A stretch of DNA of 64,000 nt from the NCBI GenBank assembly GCA_944470555.2, contig OX104128.1, positions 38,671,920-38,735,919 of the forward strand, in the 5' to 3' direction. The notes beneath the pieces were generated by a model. That model searched no databases and had not been told where the DNA came from. It saw only the letters and a list, made by a program, of their open reading frames with translations. Both the position numbers and the translations under genes were made by a program. Source of the DNA: Heterobilharzia americana (Eukaryota; Platyhelminthes; Trematoda; Strigeidida; Schistosomatidae). Positions 23,252-35,200 of the stretch are shown piece after piece (positions within the stretch are counted from its first letter, which is position 1; the number at the start of each line of letters is the position of its first letter).

Positions 23252-26200
23252 GTACGTGCACTATACGTTGATTATTTTTTTCTAGGGTGTCATAAGTGGA
23301 TTAAAATCTGTAGAGCAACTCAATGTAACTTTGCTAGATTCTACCCACTCAAAGGGACTAGTGGAATTTACCCTTCCTCCTTCTTCTCTGCGGCTCCCAC
23401 CTAAAGAATCAGCGACAGTTTTAGAGCCGGTTCAAGGGCAAGAAGTTGATGTATTGATAAGTTCATCACCAGGTGAGCCTTTGGCAGACGAGTCATCAGG
23501 TGACGTTGCTTCCAAGCTTTCTGCTTGGTGGCCTGGTGTTGTACGGAAAGTTGGTGGAAGTTTCGTCATTGTGGAATTAATGGCTGATTTTTCCGCCCAA
23601 AGTGCCATTTCAAGTGAAGTATCTGTTCTTCCCAACAATCGCATTAGCGTTCCACACTCATCGTCCCTGGAGAAAACTGATATTGTTGAGAAGCATCAGC
23701 TAAGACCACGGAGCCACCATCATAACCTCACTGCATCGTCTTTCCATATGCACGCTATTGACATTCCGGATGAGCTAGCTCCATAGTAAGTTCAGGCCAT
23801 AATTAACATTTTTATTTAGTATTCCTGGTTAATACTTTTATTTTCCTGTTCCTTTTAGTTGCAAGGAGCCTGCTAACTACCATCATTTTGCCCGGAGATG
23901 TGGCTTACCTGTTCTAATTACTCTAGCACCAGACACCCTCAAACCTCCATCCCCAGTTATTAAAGGGGATAATGAAACCTACAACTTGATGGCTCGCTTG
24001 TTAGTTATATCTACGGATGTTTCCACAGTTAACAGAGCATCAGTTATCGACAACACATTCGTGGATATGCTGAGACAAAAAGTGTCTATTTTGCAACAAA
24101 CTGAAGAACTGTCGAAGAAGTTAGTGGCATCGCGTATTAACCAGGTATACTCTTTATATTCTCACCAATTTTGTAGCAATCACCAATTATTGAAGAGTTT
24201 CGCATACCAACGGACTTAATTCTCTACGCGATTGGTGCACAGGGTTCCAATATCAAACGTGCCAGTGCAATCGATGGTGTACTTACTGTGAAACTTGATC
24301 GTCAAACTGGTAATATTCGAATTTCCGGAAAGGTTAGTTTACTAAATGTAAATGTTTATTGTAGTTACCTATGTATGGACACACTTGCAGGTTCACCATT
24401 ATTGTTGAGATCAGTTATTTCAGGCGAGACGATGTTAGCTTTATTGTCCGCATAAATATAACCCGCTGGTTGCCTTCGGCTGCTAAATATTTAGTTGGTC
24501 TTTATGTGTAATGCAAGGTTGCTTCTCGGTTTGGTTTCTCAATGACTTTGAAGTAGTTAGATTAACGGCTGAAAAGTAAACAATGGATTTCTAGAGTCAG
24601 AAGTTGAGTAGTATGCCAGTTTCTGTTGGTAAAGTTACCTTCTGTGAACTTGAAGTTTGGTAAGGTTGTTTTATAACTGCCATCCCATAAAGATACAAAA
24701 ATAATTTAAAATTCAACAATGATTATCATGCCTTTTTTTGGGGAAAAACCCAGGTTTCGTTCAACTCCATCCCGTTGTGTTGGAACTTTATAAACTACCA
24801 ACTAACCTCATACTGTCATCTTGTGATATCTGCAATACACTAATGCGATATGGAATTACATTCTGCCAGTACCTAGATTCTGTACTTACGCTAAGTTAGC
24901 AAATGCATCAACTGCAGACAAAACCAGTTGAAGCTGTTACAGTAAGATTAAGGTAGAGAAGAATTAATTGATCATGCCCAAGCATAACCACAACCCATTA
25001 AGTTGGTAGCTGTTGATTTGAGCTGTGTCGAGAGGTGTAGTTTGAGTATTGCATGAGATATCCCAGGCAGACATACCTGGTTGTCATTTCTGATGATGAC
25101 TCCATAATCCCTTTCACGGCTGCATGATTAAGAGTAGAGAGCTTTTATTAACGTCATGTACTTACTCAGTACTCCTTTCACACTAAGACTGCCACAATAC
25201 CTCACGGTCAACGGAGTCGAGTACTGCCTTCAGACCAGGCAATATGACCGCGTCAGTATGTCTGTCTCCCAGATCCTTATTGGCTGGCTTGCCTTTCTTA
25301 CTTAGTACCTTTATCCTGACCTAAACATTGCTAACGTGATGTTTTCACTAAATCTCGACCGGCCTTGACGTGCTGGTCGAGCTTGCATACTACGATTAAA
25401 CGAGCTATGCTGATAGAACTCTGTTCCTTCGAGGTCCTACTATGCCAGAAAGATCTGTTGGATAGTGTTAAGACGAAAAGCAGCTACCGTTGTAGTGCAA
25501 ATTACTACACTGACATTCTGTGGGCTAAGTCGTACTGCTGCTAGCTGGATGAGGTGTGACAGCGGTAAGGTGTTTTCCCTTGGATGAGCAGCAGCACCAT
25601 GCTAGTGCTGCCTTCTCAGTGGGAGGGGGGGGTTAGGAAAGGTCGGCCCCCAAAATAACACCACCAAGCCCAATGGTCTCCCGGGAACAGCACACTTACG
25701 AATAAACGTTACAGACTACTATCGTCTTGATATTTTGTGAACAGTTCTCTTAAGATTATGACGAGCAATAATGGTTATAATTTAAATGAATATCATTCGT
25801 CCATTCAGTACAGGTTTCTGTGCATCTGTCCAGATCAATGTAGGCGTAACCAGAGTAAAACTTTAAAAAGTTTGAATGTTTATAACGGTGAGCCAGTTTA
25901 ACAAAACCTGTCATAAGCGTCGCCACAAATGCATTGTGTAACGGCCCGAGTTGCTACACGTGTCGCCACATCAAGGAAACCAGCGGCAAGATGAGAATAG
26001 CAAGAAAGTAATCAGTAGTAGGAAGTCGCAAGAAGAGAACAAGAAGGAATCCAACCATGATGAAATTCAAGATGACCATCAAGATAAAGACAACGATGGG
26101 ATGGATCTGCACCATTAACATCAATTCTGAACCATATCGCCTAGTCTCTAAACTTTATACCCTTTTTTGTTTGTTAGGTCTTAATAACTGTACCGTTAAA

Positions 26201-29200
26201 TATCGCCGTTACCTTTTTAATTTCTGCCTACTATGGCTCTTTATCATTACGCGGACTCATTGGCCTCAGAACTTGTGTAAATGCATCCATCAATTCAGAA
26301 GAAGCCACTGAAATCCGCTGATGCTTCCTAACCCTTATATCGGGGTTACTTACGGTCTTAAACTGTTTTCAGAGTAGAATAAAGATGATTCCAGGGTTCT
26401 TGGGAATGAGTGACGTTCTGGCTAGACGGCTACTCGTTAAAACGACTATTAGTATTCTTACCACCTAAATGCCGTCGAAACAGTCCTGCAGATGTAGTCT
26501 TTCTATACTCATTTAGGTGCAGACATGCATGGTCACTACCTAAAAACATGCCCAAGAAGAAGCGGTAATCTCCCACTACTCTCTTCAAGTACAACTGCTA
26601 GCAACATGGTCCGTCTCTGTCTACTCTTAAGGTTAGTGAATACAAATCCAGACAGTGCTTTTCTTGATGTCTGGAGTTCGTTGTATCCAGAAATAGGTCT
26701 TCTGATCAGCTGTAGTAGGCGGTCGCCTTTATAAGTTCGTTTGAAATTGCAAACGTTTCTACCTAAATTCATTCCTGCTTGACTTAGACTAATCATTTGT
26801 GCATTGAAATCATCTATTATGATAATCACTTCTGAATGTTTTAATTTCAGTGAGCGGCTATACAGTTTCTGGTAGGACTCATCCTTCATTTCTTCTGAAC
26901 ATTGGTCAGTGTGTGCGTAAAAATAAAAAGACGAATTTCACTCTTCTTTTTAGACATCACTTCACCGCGGCTCACAGGCTACCGTCAGATGAGATTCGGT
27001 CGAACGGTGCATTTTCTGCTTTCAGGTGTAGTGCTGTACCTACACCTGCAAAACTATAAGACCGATTCCGCTGATACTGTAAAATGTCAGGACAGAGAGG
27101 AGTGTGCTATTTTAGAGGATAATCTTTTCCAGTCTAGCATGGTACTACTAGTCATACACAGGAAACACCTTACTGCCGTCACAGCCTTTCTCCCTCGGAC
27201 CCCACCATAACGTAGACAATTACTTCTTTTTCTTGCCACCAGCCAACAAATGTGCGTAGTGTGGTAACACCTCCAGAAAAAAGTGTTCTCACCAGGATAG
27301 CTATTTGAGTGATTTATATGCAAGCCTAACTGGCATGTCATGTCCGCGCGGCTGACATGACCGTTTAAAGTGGATCTAAAGACACACTTGTCTCAGTAGA
27401 ATTGCTCTCATATAGTGGGAATGATTAACCTGCAAAATCAACATAGCTCCTTGCATACAGCTGCATCGTCTCAAATTGTTACACTTCACAGAAGTACACA
27501 AAAGGTGGATAGAAGAGGAGTAATCAAAGAAGACAAAGTTGTGTGAGAGAATGAATGATCTGAAGATGAAAGCTGGTGTAAACGTTCCAGCTTTAGATGT
27601 CAAGGAGGGGATACCTCGCACCACTGTGACTGATTTTCAGCCGTGTCACCAAGACTCTCAACCACTAATTCCTTTCGTCTCGAGAACTCCAAACACGCAG
27701 TCTACATCTCCCCACACGGCTTAGGTCAACAGATTGAGACTTCATCGACTGATGCCGTATCTTTCTCTGACCACTGTGAACACTATTCCATCCGAACCCA
27801 ACTTCCCCTAGCAGGTCACAAAGAAGTAGGGGGTGACCTGCCATGCACAGTACATGTCTAATCCATTTCAGCCTATGAAGGTTCACAACCTCGTCAACCG
27901 ACTTGTCTAGCATCTTCCACCTGATTTCAACATTGTCCACACGGTGATTCCAACACATGCGAGCAATGCTACAAAGACACATGATCAAAAAGCTGTGACC
28001 ACTTCATGTTTTCTACTCTTAACGGTCATGTCTCAGCCGTACAACTGGAAAAAATGGACTGGAGTGCAACATATTCCATAAGTATTTGGATATCTCGGGG
28101 TCATCAGAGATGCAAGTTGACAAATATCGAACGGGTATCCTGTATCATCTTTTTACACAGTATTGAGTGCTATTTACAGTGGTTTCGCTCAATTTGTGAT
28201 TAGCATTAGTCATTGCGAATAAATAAATGTTAAGCGGTTTTCCACCCATCCATCCAAATCAACATAGGACCAGACATTACTGCATAGCGGTCCGAGTTGC
28301 CACAACTCATACCAGTACATCTGGTAAAAAGGCAGTGAAGTGGAAGTTGGGGAAAAGAAAATTTAGTCAAAAGAGATATAGTGTACTAAATAAGAGAAAG
28401 GAAGAATGAGAGAGTGGTTAGGCTTGGTCTAGCGTTAAGATAAGGATAATATATGTATACATCAGCGCCACTGACATCAGTTCTGATCCATATCCCCTAG
28501 AGTCAGTCTCCGACCACTGGTTCCTCTTGTCTCGTCGACCCCAACTGGCTGGTCTGCCTCTCCACACATAGCTCAAACCAACGGTCAAAGACTTCATACA
28601 ATGATGCCATGTTTTAATCTGGTCGCCTCGAGCCTTTTTCCAGCCTGAACCACCTACTTCGGCCAGCATTGTGTGACGAGGCAGACGGCGATTAGGCATA
28701 GTAACACATGCCTCAACCAGCCATCTCAGTCGAGTAAGGTTCATAACCGTGTCAGCTGACTTACCTTTTCTCCCTAAAACTCTATATCTGACTTCTGTGT
28801 TACTCACGTGGTGACACCACGGAATACGGCCTATACTAGAAAGGCAACGGTGGTTAAACACCTAAAGCCTTCTCATGTCTTCCACCTTCAATGACCATGT
28901 TTCACAGCGATTGAGTAGAACAGAGCGGACTGTTGTGGAGTACACGCGACCCTAATAGACAATCGGATATGACGGTGGCGCCATAGGTGGTGTAAGTTGG
29001 CAAAAGCCAACCAAGCCTCTTGTATTTGTCCAGGGATTTCATCGGCCTCTGAGCCACCAGGTCAGGGCTGGACCTACTTCGCAGGCAAGTGAAGTGGTCG
29101 ACACCCACCACTACACTCTGTTGTTAGCCGAAACACCACTTAAGACCAATTCTAGAGCAATAATTTGAATTTGGGTGGTGAGAAAAGCATCCCAAACATT

Positions 29201-32200
29201 CTCAAATCGTCACTCAAAGAATCCAGAAGACTCTGCATCTTGTCAGCGTCTTCACCTAACAGGACTATATCATCTGCGTATTCTAGGTCCATAGGAATAT
29301 CTGTGGTAAAATTGGATAAGAATGGAGACAGTGGGCACCCTTGACGGAGACCATTCAACGAACACAGTTCCCCGGACATCTCACCATAGGCTCTAACGCG
29401 TCCACAAGTGTTCGAGTAGAGAGCCTTCAATAAGGTGATGTACGTACTCGGCACGTCTTTCAGCGAGAGACATTGCCATAATACTCCTTGATCAACGGAG
29501 TCAAATGCCACCTTCAGGTAAATAAAAACAGTTAGTGTTGGGCGTCGTTAAGCGTGTCTATGGTCCAGAACCCGGCGCAGTGTGAATATTTGGTCGATAT
29601 GCCCATGACCAGGTCTAATGTCTGCCTGGTTTTCTCGGACTTGTAGTTCCCGAGCTCCACTCAGACGTAGAAGAATTATAGAACCTGGGATCTTGGACAC
29701 TCTTCGTCAGGCTGATTCCTGTGTAGTTATCACAGGAGGACTTCTTGCCTTTCTTGAAGACTGGGGTTATTGGTGATTTGGATCAGTCAGAGTGGATGGT
29801 ATTTGATTCCAATATACTAGTCAACACTTCCGTCAACCTGACTAAGAACACTCTACCGCCATCCTTGTATACCCCAGGAGTTAATTCGTCTGGTCCTTCT
29901 GCCCTTCCTCGTTCCAGGTTACCTACTGCTTTCTCGACTTCTGCTAGTGTTGGGGGGCCTATCTCACTGTTCCATTCAGGATCCGACTGGATAGCAGACA
30001 ATGGAATGGTGGCTGGAGGCCAGTTAAACTGTTCCTCGAAGTGTTCTGCCCATCGTTCCAGTCGTCTCTGCGAGTGAGTGGCAAATCCATCCTTCTCTGC
30101 TGTAGTCTCACTAACCGTAGTTGACTTTTTCCCCTCAGTCTCCTTAATAAGTCTAAATAACTGTCTACTGTTAGCAATGGCCGCTACCTTTTCCATCTCT
30201 CTAGCCTTCGCTGCCCACCACTGTTCACGGTCGTTGCGTAGACTTTTTCTCAATCTACTTTTAAGTTGCGCTCTCTCTTCATTGTACTCAGCCTGCAGGG
30301 ATGCGTTGACGTGCATCCATTAGTTCAAAAGAAGCTGCTAGTATCCACTGGCTCTTTCTAGCCACTATTCCGAAGTTGGCTACGGTCTTCAGCGCTGCTT
30401 TTACAGCAGACACGAGATGGCACCAAGCTTCTTCTGGATGAGTGATAGTCTTCTGTTCCGATAACTGCCTAGCCAACCTCTCACTGAACACGGCTTTGGT
30501 GTTTCCGTTTTCCAGCAGCATTCGTAGTGGTTTTGTTGCCAAATTTTTTCTACGTCCATTGAGACGCAGGCATATACGCACTTGGACCAACGCGTGGTCG
30601 CTATCCAAGTACATACTCCAGAAGGAGCGGCAGTCATCCAACGATCCTCTCTAGCGATGGCTGATAGCAGTGTGGTCTATTTGTGTCCATCGCTGAGTTG
30701 AGCTTGGTGGACGTCACATCAGACAGTGTCTTTCTTTGTGTCTGAAATTTGTTTTTAGGTAAAAATAAGCGGTTACCTACTCACAGTTGTATTAGGCGAT
30801 CACCGTTATCTGTTCATTCAGCCAGGATTCCGAAAGTGCCACTTAAGTGTCTTTCTGCCTGACTCAGTCTACCCACCCCGCACATTGAAATCACCTGCAA
30901 CAACCACCACCTCTGAGCCTTTGGCTTTCGAGAGGAGGCTAGACAGTTTTCGGTAAAACTCGTCATTCACTTCATCCGAGCTGCAGTCAGTGGTGGGTGC
31001 GTAAGCAGAAATTACGAAGAAACAATGGCGAGTTTCACTATTCCTTTTAGTTCTCACTGTGCCTTTCAGTCGGATAGTGCAGAGGCGACTATTAACTGGG
31101 ATCCAGTCTAGAAGTGACTTTTCTGCCCTAATGCTTGTTATGCCTACACCTGCAAGACCGCGAGAGCTAGCCATCAAATGTCCAGAAACCCACAGGGTGA
31201 ATTTTGCGGATTCACCAGATTGGTCGGGAGAGGTAAGGTGAATAACTGCACTTGGGTCATGTATGCGTGTCTTACAAACACGGTACACATCTATGGTCTG
31301 AGTTGCTAGAGTTTTGGTCAATGAAGCCTGTTGACCAATTTGACAGAGGGTGTGGACATTGAAGTCCCCGAGGTGTAATTTGTAGCTTGGTTTTAAAGGA
31401 GACCAAGGATGCTGTCCTGTGGATTCAGATCATTGTCTACGGCTGCAGGGCTAGGAGAAATTGAAGATGATGTAGTATCGTTAATTGAGAGAAAATTAGA
31501 AGATAATGATGGGGAAAGTGGATAGCAGTTGAAGAAACCTTGAATGCTGACAGAGGGGTGGTTGTCACTTCTCTGCTACCCACACCGTGAAAGGCTATTC
31601 TTAAAATATCTGAAAGAGATTTGTGCGACCACAGAGCCATCGGACATCTGCTTGAAGCCTGTCATACGCAGCCTTTTGTATATGGTTGTTTTGGGGGTGA
31701 CTGGCCGAAAAGAAAGGATAAATGAACCGATACCGCCGGTCTGGCATACCGTGGGGTATGGTGGAGTGTGTTATTTTTGAACCGACTTTTTCTAACCCCC
31801 CCTTTTCGCTGAGAAGGCAGCATCAGCATGGCGCTGCAGCTCATCCAAGGGAAACACCTTACTACTGTCACACCCGATCCAGCTAGCAGCTGTGCGACTT
31901 CGCGCTCATAGTGTAGTAATTTACACGACAACGGTAACTGCCTTTCGTCTAAGCACTATCCAACAGACCTTTCTGATATGATAGGACCTTGAAGGAACAA
32001 GTGTTCCACCAGCGTAGCTCGTTGGGTCGTTGTGATATTCAAGCTCGACCACCACGTCAAGGCAGCAGGTATCGGTCAAGTGTAGTTTATAAAAAGATAC
32101 AGTCACATCAACCCCTTTAAGTGATGGGACCACATATTTTGTAATTGCGATTCAAGTTACCATTCCACTTCGAGCGAATCTTTGAATTTCAGAAAATTAA

Positions 32201-35200
32201 CTACATTTCGGTGTGATAAGTTTTTGAATTGAGGCTCAAGAGCTTTCACCCAAACTTTCAAGCTATTCACTTTCATTTTTTTATTGTTCCAACAAATATG
32301 GACCTGGTATCAAACAGATGTCATGCCATTTCTTCATTTTAGACACACGAAGCTGTTAACAACGCTAAAAAGCTACTCGATTTCTCCCAAGACGTCGTTC
32401 AGATACCTAGGTGCTATGTGGGTCCCATCCTAGGATCGGGTCGCCGTCATGTTCAGCATATTGTTGATAGGGTGGGGTTAGTCGGAATCAAGATTTCTAA
32501 ATCACCCGAAGAGGATCATGAACATGTTTCATTTCAATTAACAGGCACCCAACAGGCTATACGCGACACTCAGTTGTTTTTGGAATTTCAAGTCTCAAGC
32601 CTGCAAGAGTTGGATCGGCTTCGGGGTGTTGAAGATCCACCGTCTATATTGAAACCCAAGGACGTGGCCACACTTAGCGACATGCAAAGGTAACTTTAAT
32701 GTCAACAGTATATTTCTCTCAGTAAATAAATCTCATTAGTTCTCACGTAGATATGGAATTTATATGTTGTGATTAGATTTCCGTCATAATGTTTTGTCAT
32801 TTGGGTTATTTCATGAAGACTTTAGATCGTTGTTTGTTATCGTATTTATTTCATAGAGACTGTTTTCCAATGTAGGGTGTTAACTTGGGTATCTAGTTCA
32901 TTACTATGGAGCTCTTAGCGCCGAATAACTACTAACGTCACATTTTCTACAACCAACTTTAATCAGTTTAGTCCTCATAGACAGTGACACTCAGTGACTT
33001 GAGGCGTTGTTTCACAAGATCTGCAGTTGAAACTAGTGGTGGCTTTCATGTAGTTTTCTTTTTTATCGTAAAAATACTAAAGCAAGTATATTAGCTGGGT
33101 ATGACCGATCCGAAGTAGCTATCTCTTGGGATCTGCTGTCAGGCAATTCTACTTCTTTTTCGCTCTCACATTGAAGAAACAGCTTCCACGGTGCTGGCGA
33201 CGGGAAATTGTTAATTACCCCAATCGCCACCGGTAGTATACAAAACCTAATCAAATTTAATCTACCCTTATATTTGTCTCCTCGATAGCCTTCATCTCCT
33301 GATAACTATTAGACCTCGTGAAACCTCAACCTCACTTTTTGACCATAGGCTTGCGCCAATCTTGCAGCAGTAATCTGCACTTTGATAGTGCAGAACACAC
33401 CATATTTATGGACAATGATCGCCAACTGATTGGATGCTGTTTGTAGTCTACATGTTATCGCACAGTAGAATGATATCTTCCACACGCTCGAAATTGAAAA
33501 GCTTCACCTGTAAACAAGTCTACTGTATCACCCCGTCCATTTCTTTCGGGATTGTCTCTAGAATTCCATTGATGACAAAGTTGGAGAGTGATGAAATTGG
33601 TCAACCCTACCTACCATAGGTTTGGAAAAATGGAGATAGGTGACTGTGTACCGTTGCTTTAACTGGGATGTTTAAGTATAGGACTTTCAAGATGTTAACA
33701 AACTTCTCAGTAAAATACGATAGCAGACGATTTCAGAGTACAACCCTATCTAACGAATCGACGGCATTTCTAATATCGGGGAATACGAGGATCGTTGATC
33801 TGGATTACGAGTTATGTTGTTGGAACTTCTGATCGGAGGTGAACAAATAATCAGTACATCCGGCACCCGAACGAGACCCACTCTGCTCCTTGCACATATG
33901 ATACCCATGCGTTTTGCAGACCTGTAAATTGTGATAGTAGCAAACAATTAAGCCGTTACCAGTAACTCAGGTATCCTGATGTTTATCGTGCATATTACTC
34001 AGATCCTTTTTGAGGATGGATACAACAGTGGATTCATTCTGGAATGACAGAATACTCAGTCTGCCATACCTTTTCAAACATCATAGTCAGTTTCTTGACT
34101 ACAGTTTCACCTCCATCCTTAGAAAGGAGTAGGTTATTTGGACCTGTGCTTTAATACTTAGTGTTATTTACCTCTGCTTCGTTAGGTGAACGTGTCCTAA
34201 CTGTCGATAAGGTTGATATTGCTTAAGCAGTAGTTGAGATAAGATGTTTTTTCACTGTTCCATCCAGCTTTTCAAGTGTCTGCGTAAGTTGGCGGTTGGC
34301 ATACCATTTTCTTCACAAACCGTCTTACTAACGCCAGCCTTCTTGATGCTTGTGGCTCAGATGAGCTGACAGGTGCTGCAGGTGTGATAGTTCTCAATAC
34401 TCTCACTCTATCAAAAGCTTTGCTTGCTTTGCTTTGCATGCATTGTCTCAATCACGCTTTAATGTGGGATGGGGCGACAGTTCTTAAATCCAGTATAGCC
34501 AGATGCAGGGGGAAATTAGTTCCAAAATCTTTGTTCATTGATTCAAGACCTAACACATGTGCCGGATATGATTCATCAAATATTTTCAGTTATTTCGAAA
34601 ATTTTACTACCATTAGAACAAAAAATTAAGAACTTCTAGACTAAATAAGTGAAGTTTGAAAGTCATGCGGTTATTTTGATATGATTATTAGCCATAAATT
34701 CTGTTCGAGACGTCATCCAGTAAGTGGTACTATTTCACCGTGTTCCATATCGAATAAACAATGTACTATGGAAGTGTTTTTCACAATTTTTCCAGTGGGT
34801 TATCCGCTGTGTATTAAATACTATTCTTTTCTATCTCAATTGTATTTTTATCGGCAAGGTAGATTAACATAGACATATGGTATTCATTCTTGACATCATG
34901 GAGGAATTAGTTAATAAAATGTGCGATGTATAATTTTGACTAATGAATTCGTGTAATTTCGTGCGTATTCGTTTAATGATAAGTACTCCACATTACCCTT
35001 TTCTATTACTTAAATTGCAGTAATGATGAGTCTTTGGATTCTCCTACTCATCGTGAAAATGGTCACATGTCACACAAAGTTGGCAGCGATTGTACTCATG
35101 ATGTGAACTCAAACGGATCTCCACATAGAGAGGATTATGAGAAGAATGAAGCTGTACATAACAACCATTTGAATTCTTGCCCTCACCCTAGAGGTCGTCA

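Larger units (their letters stand above)
24333..32342 (+). other. Intron 4 of the FXR-family gene (8.0 kb, filled by retroelements)
   Basis: The intron starts at donor 'gttagttta' and ends at 'ttcttcattttag'. From about 25140 almost the whole intron is SR2-like RTE DNA in several insertions. The first 0.8 kb has no recognisable content. Confidence 0.85.

Noticed and set aside
23432..23644. Minus-strand frame within FXR exon 2
   Set aside because: It is an antisense shadow of a well-supported coding exon.
23784..23786. In-frame TAG at the end of FXR exon 2
   Set aside because: It spans a strong donor (GTAAGT at 23786); splicing to 23859 restores Tyr188 and continues the family alignment, so it is not a nonsense mutation.
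29152..30316. Long minus-strand frames as host genes
   Set aside because: They are reverse-transcriptase and connecting-domain pieces of the SR2-like element, with an intact YADD box and flanking endonuclease.
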